A DNA stretch of 64,000 bases from NCBI GenBank assembly GCA_001792895.1, contig MARA01000011.1, forward strand, positions 992,001 to 1,056,000. Reading direction: 5' to 3'. This stretch comes from Lentinus brumalis (taxonomy: Eukaryota > Basidiomycota > Agaricomycetes > Polyporales > Polyporaceae). The notes under the pieces were generated by a model. The model saw nothing but the letters and a program-made list of their open reading frames with translations, was not told the origin of the DNA and made no database searches. The position numbers were made by a program, and so were the translations under genes. Below, piece by piece: positions 9,652 through 20,763 of the stretch (position 1 is the first letter of the stretch; each line of letters begins with the position of its first letter).

Positions 9652-12622
9652 CTATGCTTCATCATCATCCTCGGAATCGGAGGAACTCATATCCGAGTCC
9701 GAGTCTCCTCCAGCAGCTATACCAATCTCGCCATCATCTGTAGCAGCGGCAAACTTCCGTGGGCGCACCTTTCGCGCGTCATCCTCATAAGGCAGGATCC
9801 ATGCAGGAAGGGGGCCCATCTGACGGAGGAAGTTCACCCAAAAGGATGCGGTGCGACGTGCGAGAGCCTCATAAACAGCCGCTTGCTTGTGCGCATAGAT
9901 AGCCAATCCGCGACGAAGCATCGACACGTCTTCCTGCTTGATCGCGCCACCACTGAGCCTTCCAATGGAAGTACTCAATGACGCGCCGCATCTCCTCGAG
10001 AAGAAGCTTCTTCTCCTCATCCCAGCGGTCAGCCCGAGCCTTGCAGCGAGCCCATTCTGCCCGCATGGTCTCAGTAAACTCCTCCTCTCCAGCGGGCTCA
10101 TTACTGTCCGTGGCAGAGCGACCCGATGGCGACACAAGCCATATCCAGCTCATCTGATACCGACCCTCGCTTGGGATGATTTCGTCATCTTCCCGACGTG
10201 GCCCGCGAAGGTCTGCATCCAAGAGTGGCCTATAGGTTGTCTGCCAGCCACCGAGGGGGTCTAGCTTCACCATGGCGACCCGTGCTGCTCGATACCGCTC
10301 CGCTGCACGTTTTTGCTTGTCCTTGAAACGCGTGAACAGACTCTGCTGTCGAGTGACGGACCGCTGTCCCAGGCCTACGACATTCATCTTTGAGAACTCC
10401 GAGATGGCGGCGAGAATACGTCGAACTCGACGGATCTCAGCCAGTGCATCGGCCATCTGAGCTTCCCGGAGGCGGCGTTCCTTGCTCCGTAAACCGGACA
10501 GCGACGGGTTGGAGGCGAGGTGAGCGGGGAGCGCGGAGGGCAGCCAGAGAGGGACGAGCTCGGCTTTCATGGGGAGTTGCGGATCGGCTCCGGTGGTTAC
10601 CGTCTCGGCAGGGCGTAATTCTGCAACCATGGGCATATGTACCTTCTGAATCTCCAGCCACAGCTCGATCCGGCGCATCAGAAGGTTGCGCTTCTGTTGC
10701 AAAGCGGCGAGTTCCGAGAAACTGCGACCATTAGCAGCCCGAAGTCGCAGAGAGCGCCTTCAACGGTCGGAATCAGCGGAGGCGCACAGGATGCGCGACT
10801 GAGGTACGTACTGCTTGTCCTCAAGTTCCAGACCGACCTGCAGAAATACGCCCGGCGTCGTATCATGCGGTGGCAGCTTGCCTTGTTGGGCCTCGGTTGC
10901 TTCCTCTTCATTGAGCTGCAACTTGACGGCTGCCAAGGAGATTGCTGCGGAGAGATGTCAGTGATCTCCCCATGCGATCAAATGGGCAAACTTACACGTT
11001 GTGGGCTCCTCGTATGGATCCGGGTTGGTCGGATCGTCCTCCCATGCACGTAACATCTCTTCCCATCCTGCGATAATGGAGGACGGGATGCCGGCGGAGT
11101 AATCTTCAAACGCCTTCCGCTGCTTGACGGCCATTACGGACGCCTCCTCCAAGGCTCGGAGCATCGTGAGACCTGCGAAATACAGTTATAACGACGCAGA
11201 TTTGTGGAGTAATGATGTACGTACCCATAGCGAGTATCTTCTTCCAATTCCATGCTCCCCAGTGATCATTGTAAACCTCGTGACGCATGCCCAGTCCCAT
11301 CTCGCGCGTGCTTAAAGCGAGAGGGTTCATATGTGACCAGTGTGACTCGATACCTTCGCCGTAAGTGCGCCCGACCCATCAGAGAAAATTCAGGCACCAA
11401 CGCGAGTGAGGCTCGCCGCCATGCACGCGATAATGCTTCTTCGGGATGGCGAACCGGATCTCCTCGACCTTGGATCGGTCGATATGCATTTCCGGCGGGA
11501 AGTTGTCTTCCATCCGCCGGAAGAACTTCTTGGACCACTGGCAGGCGATGTCGTACGAGAAGAGGAGTGCCGCGATGACGATCCTGAGGATCGTCGAGAA
11601 AACTAAATAGTCCATATTGGTGTACCTGGAGACGGAGAATATGTATGAGATGCTCGCGGAACGATTACAATCAGTCAATATGTCTGGACTTACCCTTCAC
11701 CAAGCTGTAGATCACCGGCACCATTTTTCCGGACCAGGGCATGGCGCGCGCAGAGGACAGCACCAATGCCGGAGGCTATGTAGCCCTCCCGCCGAAGATT
11801 CGCCTTCAGAATAGCATTGTGTTTGGCAGAGCAGCTATTCTCCTATGAATGCGAGAGTCAGGCGGTACGTACATGTACAGAGGGCGTACACGTACTTCTT
11901 TTTGAGCCTTGCATGCTTCCACATGAGCCTGGTACGCGGTCTCCTCGACATAATATGACCATCCTGGCGCTAGCTCCACATCTTCGAGACCGCGATCCTT
12001 GCACTGCACCCGGAAGTTCGCGTCTATCATTAGGTAAAGTGTATAGATCCATCTAGAAGAGAACGGGCATCAGCAAATGCGTCTGACAAGTCAAAGCCTC
12101 CGATGACTTACTTGATGGCACGCGGCGCGTTCTCCCAACCTTCCGGGAGGTTTTTCCCTGGATGTGGACATGCCGGGCACTCAACAACGAGCTCCCCGGA
12201 CTTCGTCGCGGCGGCCCCTGCCGGATCGTGCGCCCGTCCGAACCTCTTCAACATGGTCAGATGTCGCCATATGCGCATTGTATGGGACAATTGCTTGTAT
12301 CGATTCTGGGAGGTATGTTCGTCAGTGGAATTCAATTCAGCATTGCAGACATTGAAGGGTGCGAGACTCACCGGGATCTCCTGACCGCCGGAGTTATCTG
12401 TAATCTTCTCAATCGACTTCCAGTAGTCATGTAGATTGGTCTTGCCTTGAAAGTTGAGTTCTTGGAACGTCTTCAAGAGGCGAAACGTGAAGACCGTCGC
12501 TGGGCGATCCATGGTTGCGGGGAACCACCCAAGACGCATGAGCTGCCGCCATTCAGCCGTGTCATTGCCCTGTTTGTCGAGGCACTTGCAGAACCTCACG
12601 CGGTGCGTATAGATCCCTGTCG
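9652..12622 (-). pseudogene. KDZ transposase, C-terminal half
   Basis: Catalytic half of the KDZ DDE transposase, minus strand. Reading from 12622 down: the post-cysteine-cluster region (VRFCKCLDK, then LMRLGWFPATMDRP, FRLLKTFQELN), the VECPACPHPGKNLP block, and the hallmark core SYDIACQWSKKFFRRM near 11540. Then come GRTYGEGIESHWSHMNPL and STREMGLGMRHE near 11310-11380, and a long helical C-terminus rich in Arg/Glu ending in an acidic Ser/Asp tail at 9652. A TGA at 11379-11381 lies between CLNFL and WVGRTYGEG; CGA would restore it. A one-base frame change is needed near 9935 between WWRDQA and the EDVSMLRRGLAIYAHKQ frame. Several short introns separate the exons. The N-terminal half lies beyond the Plavaka insertion. 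Confidence 0.85.
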
Positions 12623-12624
12623 AA
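12623..12624 (+). other. Left target duplication of Plavaka (AA)
   Basis: AA here and at 19772-19773. Removing 12625-19771 plus one AA rejoins the KDZ reading frame (VVVCDS then TGIYTHRVRFCKC), which fixes the boundaries. Confidence 0.8.
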
Positions 12625-12941
12625 CATCAGGAAAAAAATATGATACTAGATAGAGCTAGGAGGTCTCGAGAGCGATGATAGTGTGATAGTAAAGTCCCCC
12701 ATTCCATAGCACGGCCGAGCGCCAGGCGGACACTCGCGAGGTCCAGATAGCCGCCGATAGCCGCAGCCTGTGTCGAACGAGTGCATGTTAGTGAAGCCGG
12801 GGAGCCTCATTGCTTCTCCTAGCTTTCACTCCGGGGCGGGCAGGTCAATCAGGCATACAACAGGGCAGGGAGACATGTATGGTATTGCTCGCCGTGACAG
12901 GCATGCCGAACAATCAAGTCAAGCTAGATATTGCTTACTTA

Positions 12942-14860
12942 CTACTCCTCCTCCTCGCCCTCGCTGTCCGTCAATCCGCTACGTCCCAGTAGCTCGGCCT
13001 GCGCATCATCGAGTACAGCCTGCGATACACGCGCTTCAGCATCATCAACGGCAACACCACCACCAGCGCGACTGTGGGAGAGAAATATTGTGAACTTTGA
13101 CGACGTGAGAGCCGTATGCAAAGAGAACTCACTAGGCTCGCTTGTACCACTTCGAGCGAATATTCGTCCAGGCTGTCTCATTGGGGCGCGCCCAGGCCTT
13201 GATGTCCTTGAGAAGTCCCTTGTAGATCTGTCCGAAGTCGATTTCTTTGAATTGACCTTGAATGTGCCTGCCCTCCTTCCATTCTTCCAGATGGAAACGT
13301 AACTGTGGGTATACACATACGGTAAGAGCCGATAGATATGGCAATGAGTCGGCGGCACTTACCACGGTTAGTATGAACGCGATCGTCTCGGTACGGATGG
13401 GGTTGAACGCCTCCGGAAAGGAGAAGCCCAAACCCAACGCTCCCTTGCCGAAGAACGCCATACGTATGGCTTTGGATATGAATGGGTGCTGAACGAAGCC
13501 TTTGGGCTTCTCTGTTACCGCGTCAATCGTCTGTGACTTTATTCAGTAATGACCGCCCGCGTAGGTATGGGAAGCACGTACCTTGTGATGATATGCGCCG
13601 TTGCGGATAAGCTCATCGTACAGAAACTTGTTGTGCCGCTCGGTGGGCTTTGAGACGCCGTCCCTGAACTTGTATGCACTTGCAGTTTGCGAGCGCAAGA
13701 GGTCTGACACATCCCCTCGAGCGTTCGACTTGCGCTGGCCAATCTGTCGAGTAGCACACGGTGAGCAGTCTCCCGTTAAATAACAACACACTCACAACTC
13801 GTTTCATGCGCTCCGACAGCGCGTACTTCACCTGCTCCTCGCTCTCGTCATTGGCCTTCGCCCAGGCATCTGCAACCAATCGCTCCTGCTTGGTGTCACT
13901 CGGGAAAGCGTCCACGGTGAAGATGGCGCAGGAGTAGAACTCAATTGCTCGCAGCAATAGAGTCTTCACCTCTTCGACATAGTCGCTCGCCTTCGGGCGG
14001 CTGTTCGAAGCAGGGACAACACCGCCGGCATACGGCGCGGGCAACCTGATTGAAAGATAAGTGCGGAGAAGTACAGACAAAAGGTACGTCTCACTGACAC
14101 CGAAGACCCCGGCACCACAGCAGGAGCCTGATTTGGCACAGCCGGAGGCGGGAGGTTTGGGGCAGCGGCAGGAGGTGGACCGGGCGGGGTAGGAGGTAGA
14201 ATCACAGCAAGAGCGTTGGCAGGAGATGGTGGACCGGGAGGCTCGCGTCCGGTTTGAGGTGCAGGGATAGACGTTGTGGTCTCGGGCGAGCTTGCTGCGG
14301 TAATAGGTGTACAGGTCCGTCGGGCATCCGTGGGCTCTCCTTCACGCCGGCGGATGCGTGGAGTGTGCGTTGAGGGTGCAGGAATGATGGGTCCTTTGCG
14401 TATCTACCCTTCATGTGTGAGTTCTGTTGAAGAGGAGGTGATCGGGGAGCGCAATACTTACAGATCCCTCGAGGTTCACCGCATGATCCTCAAGCTCGTC
14501 CTCTTCCTCGGACTCTGGTGGGGTACGATCAGGATCATTGTCGTCAGCAGACACACGGTCAGCATTCTGCGACTGAGCTTGTAGTTCCTGTAGCTTCTTC
14601 AAGAGCTTCGCATTTTTTGCTTTCAGTTTTGAGTTCTCCTTGGCCTGCTTGTCTTCCTGTTCTGCATCTGCTCGTTCTAGGTGTTATACAATAGGGACTG
14701 CTAGTATAGAGTCAGACTCACCTAGTGCTGCTTGCTTCGCGCTCGCAGTGCGCACTCTCTTCGAGCCCTTCTTCCTTCCAGTTGGTGCCAGATCCCGGTG
14801 CGTTTCCTGCGCGTCGTCAGAGGACTCGTCTGTTGATTCAACGACTCCTCTCTTAGCCAT
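12942..14860 (-). CDS. DUF6532-like protein of the Plavaka element
   Basis: Uncharacterised protein resembling the DUF6532 family common in Agaricomycetes. It starts at 14860 (MAKRG, Lys/Ser-rich, with a coiled-coil of Lys/Glu/Gln near 14580-14680), then a proline-rich linker (14100-14250, PPTPPGPPPAAAP). The conserved helical domain from about 14060 down to 13130 is spread over several short exons: VKTLLLRAIEFYSCAIFTVDAFPSD, AYHHKVRAS, AFFGKGALGLGFSFPEAFNP, LRFHLEEWKEGRHI and WTNIRSKWYKR. It ends in an acidic tail with a stop at 12942. Exon limits are approximate. It faces the transposase gene head to head with ~220 bp between starts, suggesting a shared promoter. Role unknown. Confidence 0.72.
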
Positions 14861-15083
14861 GGTGAGGCCGAGGAGGAGAACAGAGAGGTTGAGGGAACCT
14901 AAACGTGGGGCGGTGAACGAGTGCGCGCACGCGGGAAGGACGCGCGGCGAAAATGTTGGTGTCCTGCGTCACGTTACGATCGGGCTTGAGGGCAGGCCGG
15001 CGGGACCCTCAAAGAGGACTCCGCCATTTTGATTCGGACTGGCCCGCCCTCCAGGTGTTCGACTGCTTTGCACGCTCTCCGCC
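14861..15083. promoter_or_regulatory. Bidirectional promoter region of Plavaka
   Basis: A 223 bp GC-rich interval separates the divergent starts at 14860 (minus) and 15084 (plus). No clear TATA box is visible. That it drives both genes is inferred from geometry only. Confidence 0.5.
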
Positions 15084-18000
15084 ATGACACGCTTTCTCTG
15101 TGGATACTGCCGAATAGCACGCCTTCCCACCATGAAGGGGCTGCGCTCGCATGTCACCCAGTCTCCTGCTTGTCGGGCGGCTCGAGCTCGACAGGTCGAA
15201 CGTGCCATGAACAGCGCGTCTCACATTGGACCTGGAGCTGCAATCCCTGTGGCTATGGAAGACATCATCAGCTCACACGACGACGAAGACAACAACGTAC
15301 ACGAGGACCTCACCATGGATGTCGATGAACCTGAGGTGCCTGAGGCAGCCTCGACCACCGCAGCAGGAGGCAATCCCCGGCGAGTGACGGTAGAAGAAGT
15401 TGAGGACATCGAGGCGGGCGGGCTGCCGAAGAAGTTATGGGCGGGTGACTTCCCAGAAGAAGTTGCCGCTGTGCTCCGGGAGGCGAAAACGTTCTTCGAG
15501 GAGATCCGTGATCGTAAGGCAGGGGCTGGTGAGAGCAACTTCGCACCCTTTGCCAATCGTGAGGAGTGGGAGCTTGCGAGGTTTCTTGTGCGCTCAGGGC
15601 TCAGTCAGGAGGGCATCGAGGAATATCTAACATTGCCGATTGTGAGTGATGTCCTGACGGTGCGATGTTGTCGCATCAAACTGACCGTCGGCCTCGCAAC
15701 CACCAACTCAGACCCGTAACCGGACCTCCCCTTCTTTCCACAACAAACGTTCCTTCCTTCAGAAGGTGGACGCCCTGCCACGCGGCCCAGGTTGGATCTG
15801 TGAGCAATGGGAGTTAGTGGGAGACACGAAGGACGAAGACGGGCAAGAGCGCACCGAGGAGATCGAGTTATGGCGGCGAGACCCGGTTGAATGCATACGC
15901 GAGCTTCTCGCGAATCCGGTGTTTCGAGAGTTCGTGCGCTTTGCCCCGGAGAAGCTCTTCTTGGATGAGGATGGTGAGGATGGCGAGGGCAGGATGTACG
16001 ACGAGATGTGGACAGCTGATTGGTGGTGGGACGTTCAGGTGTGTCAAGTACCATGCGCCACATATTGGAAACAACACTGATACCTCTGTAGACCGAGCTT
16101 CCCCCGGGTTCCACGGTTGCACCGGTCATCCTCTCATCGGACAAGACGATGCTCTCGCGTTTTTCGGGTGACAAGCAAGCTTGGCCGGTTTACTTGACAC
16201 TTGGCAATATCTCCAAGTCGGTGCGTCGTCAGCCTTCGAAACATGCCACGATCCTGCTGGGCTACATACCGCATACCAAGCTCGAATGCTTCTCCAAGTC
16301 CCGGCGCGCCATCGAGTCCTATCGCTTGTTCCACGCGTGTATGAAGGCTATCGTGGAGCCTCTTGTCGCTGCTGGGAAGACGGGCGTTGAGATGGTGTGC
16401 GCCGACGGTGCCGTGCGACTTGTTCATCCAATACTGGCCGCATACATTGCCGACCACCCCGAGCAGTGCCTGATATCCGGATGCCAGGAGAACTTCTGTC
16501 CGAAGTGCTCCGTGCATTCGACGCGACTCGGTGAGCCGGTCTTCTCCACCATGAAAGACCAGGAGTCCGTGTGGGATACAATCCAGGCAGCTGCTCGCGG
16601 CGAAAAACCTGCAGCTTTCAAGGAACTCGGTCTGCGGCTCATTGAACCATTCTGGAAGGACTTACCGCATTGCGATATCTTCTCCTGCATCACACCCGAC
16701 CTCCTCCATCAGCTACACAAAGGCGTCTTCAAAGATCATACTGTTTCGTGGGCGACGAAGGGTCTCGAAGGAGGGGCAGACGAGGTGGATCGGAGGTTCA
16801 AGGTTATGCCAAGTCATCCTTCGCTGCGGCACTTCAAGAAGGGAATCTCGTTGGTGTCGCAGTGGACAGGCACCGAGTACAAGCACATGGAGAGGGTCTT
16901 CCTCGGCGTTCTCACAGGCGCCTCAGATCCTGCGGCTATCCGCGCTGTACGTGCCGTGCTCGACTTCATCTACTACTCTCACTTTGAGGCACACACGGAC
17001 CACACCCTCGCTGCTCTCCACCACTCCTGGGTCGCCTTCCATGACAACAAGCATGTCTTCCTCCCACATCGCCCTCGCGATGACTTCAACATCCCCAAGC
17101 TCCACTCTGCTCTACACTACCCTCTATCCATTCGCAAGCTCGGCACTACCGATGGCTACAATAGCGAGAACACCGAACGCCTACATATCGACTACGCCAA
17201 GCGCGGCTATGCAGCCTCAAATAAAAAAGCGTATATCAAGCAGATGACAACGTGGCTCACCCGCCAAGAAGCCGTCACTCGGTTTGAATCCTATCTGGCA
17301 TGGGCCGAGCCAGTTCAAGGTCTTGGTGCATCCGAACCAGAGCGCGATGGAGAGGAGGATGGCACTGGAGAGGATGAGGGGCAGGTCACTCAGCTCGAGG
17401 CCGGGAAGGAGGGGCACTCGTACACAGTTGCCAAGAATGCTGGCCTTCCTGGTACGTCTCTTCGCCATCTTACCACCGACTTTGGGTGCCCGGACTTTGT
17501 CCGGCATCTCGAGACATTCCTCCGCAGCGCCACGCGCTCCCGAGAGCTCCCAGCGGCATATCGTACCCTCAATCCAAGCACACGCTTCTCCGTCTACAAG
17601 CGCATGAGTGTCCCCCTTCCCCCTATGCGACAAGTGTCCCGCATCCCCGTCAAGGACGTCATCCGGGCTGTACCTGCACAACCCGCACGTCTTCTCATCC
17701 CCGGCTCTCCCGCACACTTCGATACTGTCCTTGCCCGTGAAACCGCTGCCGACCCAGGCGATCCGGATAACCCACTCGATGGTGCGTGTGCAGCCCTCTG
17801 AACCAACCTCTGTTTGCTCACGCACATGTTCACAGGCCTCACGGTAGCCCGTGTGAAGGCGATCTTCCGGCTTCCGCTCGACTACGGCCCTGAGCTCACG
17901 AAGCACCCTCTAGCATATGTCGAATGGTTCACTCCCTTCCGGGAGCCCGAGCCTGACACGGGCATGTTCAAGGTCTCGCACTCCACCCGGAACCATCGCC

Positions 18001-18206
18001 GCCGTGCTTCCATCATCCCAATAACCCAGATAGAGCGTAGTGTGCATCTCCTGCCCATCTTCGACAAGCAGGTCGACCGGACCTGGACATCCGCCAATGT
18101 TCTTGACAAGTGCCGCCGCTTCCATGTCAATCCATACCTTAGACACCATGACTTTGTACTTTTCCGTTACATGTGCGACCATAGACATACTGTGAATCGA
18201 AATTAG
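15084..18206 (+). CDS. Plavaka transposase, intact
   Basis: DDE-class transposase of the Plavaka group (CMC superfamily relatives), acting in the nucleus. Exons 15084-15641, 15763-16038, 16092-17781 and 17836-18206 join without a stop to ~964 residues. The N-terminus has a C2H2-like zinc finger (FLCGYCRIARLPTMKGLRSH, then HVTQSPAC). The family core follows: LPRGPGWICEQW, EIELWRRDP, WTADWWWDVQ, PVILSSDKTMLSRFSGDK, AWPVYLTLGNISKSVRRQPS, EMVCADGAVR, QCLISGCQENFCPKCSVH and ITPDLLHQLHKGVFKDH. The C-terminus has LAYVEWFTPF and HLLPIFDKQVD. The start follows directly on the divergent promoter. No lesions found, in contrast to the outer elements. Confidence 0.9.
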
Positions 18207-18521
18207 TCCTTGTACTTTGTTGACTCTCCGCCGCCCGCGCTTCGAGTGTCCGAAACGGGTAAGTTTGTAGCGCTGAACTGCACTTGTCCATACATATTAT
18301 TACTGCTGTCTCCTCACAGAGCGGTACACAAAGCATGCATAGAAGGGTTCTATACAGACCCCACCATTATCTCTGATAGTCAGCTAACCTTAGCGGTTTA
18401 AGCTGCACCCAGGAGAGCCAAGCCAAGTACGGCCTCGTGAGCGCTAATGCAATGCCCGTTTTGGCAGGCACGCTGAAAACCGTGGCCACAAATCGTCGCT
18501 TTGCCCACCACCTCCATAACC

Positions 18522-19535
18522 ATGGACCCTGCCACTGCACTTCGCCACGAGCTCTACCGAGTCTCTACTGAATCTCGCAACCTTGAGCAGCAACTCTCTT
18601 CTGGGACACCGACACTCGCTGCTTGTGTTGAGGCCGCCACGACATTCAAGAAGCAGTCCGACATGACTCTCGCGCGGTTCAGAATTGCTATCCAAGCAGC
18701 GCGTATTGCGGAAGAGGATGCCAATAAGGCAGGGAAGGATGCGCAGGAGGGCAAGGATGAGGTGGAGCGTGCAGAGAAGGACGCGCAGGAGACGAAGGAG
18801 ACGGACGAGGGCCAGCACGCGCAGGATGAGCACAAGGAAGAAAAGCAAATCTGTGGTGCGTTCGGGTATACTCAGTTCCTGCTCAACCGTCTCACTCTCA
18901 GTCGCAGGTGCCTGCCTCAAGCACGTTGAGGACAGGCTGGCTGATGCCGTCGAGTTCCGCCTCCAAACCAACATCGTGCCCAGCATCCAGTTGGGCTTCG
19001 AGGCAGCGATGGATGAGGAGATCATCCCGGACGTCGAAGAGCGGGTGCTCAGACGACTTGAATATCGCCTGACCAAGTACACCTATTCGCACCCGTTCTT
19101 TGCGCACCTCATTGCCGTCATGACCCGCCGTCTTCCCCAGTCTATCCTTCACGCGGTGGAAATCGAATTGTACACCCGTATCAAGGCGCAGATCGTCGGG
19201 GAATTCGGCGACCTTCTCAGCAACCGCGAGAAGGAGATCCTCATCGCCCCAGGTCAGTATGAGCCCCCTCCCTATGTCCCCTTCGACTTCGATGCGCCCT
19301 TCGACTTCGATACCCTTTCTACACCTTCCACTCCAACTCCGAGTCAAAAGGATGGTTCAAGTTCTCCCGAAGCAGCCTCCCCTGGCACTGGGGCGTGCAA
19401 GAGGGAGTCATCTCCAACTGCCGAGGATCGTGACGGTATGTCGTTCTCCTTTTGCTCTCCCAGACGATGCAATGCCATGCTCAATTTACATTGTGTTGCG
19501 CACATACATACACAGGAAAGCGGGGGCGGCTGTGA
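18522..19535 (+). CDS. Coiled-coil accessory protein of the Plavaka element
   Basis: I do not recognise a family. Exons 18522-18855, 18908 to about 19435, and a short last exon ending at 19535. The N-terminal ~110 residues form a charged coiled-coil (AEEDANKAGKDAQEGKDEVE and similar Lys/Glu/Asp/Gln repeats). The second part is helical with VEDRLADAVEFRLQTN and VEERVLRRLEYRLTKYT, followed by a Pro/Ser/Thr-rich tail with a FDFDAPFDFD repeat. It lies between the transposase and the right inverted end, on the same strand, so it is part of the element. It could be a regulator or partner of the transposase; this is a guess. Confidence 0.6.
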
Positions 19536-19771
19536 TGGCTGTGATGCCCATGTATCTATAGCACACTTTTGTATCGCATTCCTGTATCGCTTCTCTCGGT
19601 CTGAATTCCTGATGCGCATGTGCGCGAACATCTCTGCCGAGGGCTATCTTGCTATGGTACACGTATAGGTACGTCTATCGATGTATATCGAGCCTAGCAG
19701 TGGTCTAGGTATACATAGAGGTATATCTATACGCACTGACATGCTATCGAGACATTGTGTTTTTCCTGATG

Positions 19772-20605
19772 AATCACACACGACCACGCGGCGACCGACG
19801 GGCGACAAGTTCTTACACTTGCCAGGTCCGCTGTGTCCGAGTTGTACCTTCATCCCGAGAGCCTCAAGGGAAGTCTTCACGAACATCTTGCCATCCCACA
19901 CCTTCTCATAGAAAGGTCAGCATACGCAGCAGAGCAATGGAAGAGAAATCACACCTCGACCCTGTGCAACAAGTCATGGGCGTGTCTCTCTACGACGCAT
20001 GCTTTGCACTGTATGGGTCGCCGAAAGCAGTCGTGGCAGCGCACTACGGCCGCGCGTGTCTCGCAGACGTCGCACAGGAGGGTCTCAGAGTCGATGGGTT
20101 CGTCACAGCCCTCATAGCAGAGAAGCTCGTCGAGGAAGTCTTGTCTTGCGGGTAACCACGCGCGCACACGATTCTACAGAACACGTGTGAGTCACTGTTC
20201 AAGTGAGATGCGAGAAAGCGTGCTTACAGCTGCCCGGAGGTCAGGTCGTGGCCGGCCCTTCTTCTTCGACGCCGTAGTAGAGTCAGGACGTTGCGGGTCG
20301 GCGAGGCCTTCTGCCTGCTCAATCGGGAACGCCTCCATGATGGACTCAATCGTCGCATCTGTACTGAGGGACAGCCCAGGGTTGTCCTGTAGCGGCGCAT
20401 GCTCCAAGGGATCCAGGCGGACCTCGTGGTGCCCGCTTTGTTGTCCTACTTTTCCAGCAGAGTCGACATGATAGTCTACATGGTCGACGAGTATCGTGGG
20501 GGTTTCACTGCCGCTAGTAGCGGGTTCTGCGATTTTGAATACTTCAAGGCGCGCTTTCTTCGATCTCGAACCTGCGCCAGGCTGCCTTCGTTTGGTGGAG
20601 CTCAT
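19772..20605 (-). pseudogene. KDZ transposase, N-terminal half with CxC2-like cysteine cluster
   Basis: Minus strand exons 20605-20228, 20173-19955 and 19901 down to the Plavaka boundary. The start ATG at 20605 precedes a basic region (KRRQPGAGSRSKKARLE). Exon 2 holds the cysteine cluster (CYEGCDEP, CDVCETRAAVVRCHDCFRRP, CKACVVERHAHDLLHR), the CxC2-type zinc-binding domain found at the N-terminus of KDZ transposases. Exon 3 has VWDGKMFVKTSLEALGM, VQLGHSGPGKCKN and VVVCDS. Plavaka splits it there; the frame resumes at 12622 with GIYTHRVRFCKC. An in-frame ATG at 20644 is an alternative start. Confidence 0.85.
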
Positions 20606-20763
20606 TCTGGCAGTGCACAAGAAGCCTTCAGTGTGTGGCGGCAAGAGCAGACTGTCGCGCGAGACGAGGCGCCCGAAGGCAGAGCGCTTGCGATGGAGGG
20701 GGGTTACACATTGACGACGAGCACGACTAGTACATAGTCACTAAACTGGGACATACACAATGA

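Larger units (their letters stand above)
12625..19771 (+). mobile_element. Plavaka (CMC-type) DNA transposon inside the KDZ gene
   Basis: 7147 bp, bounded by inverted ends CATCAGGAAAAA (left) and its complement (right) with a 2 bp AA/TT target duplication. It encodes an intact Plavaka transposase (plus, 15084-18206), a divergently transcribed DUF6532-like gene (minus, 12942-14860) and a coiled-coil gene (plus, 18522-19535). It is the innermost and best-preserved element of the nest, so the most recent arrival. Confidence 0.88.

Noticed and set aside
9144..9668. Repetitive open frame of 174 residues on the minus strand (KLYKGFYKAPGWLS units)
   Set aside because: Lies in the KDZ terminal repeat and its 93 bp units; non-coding binding array more likely.
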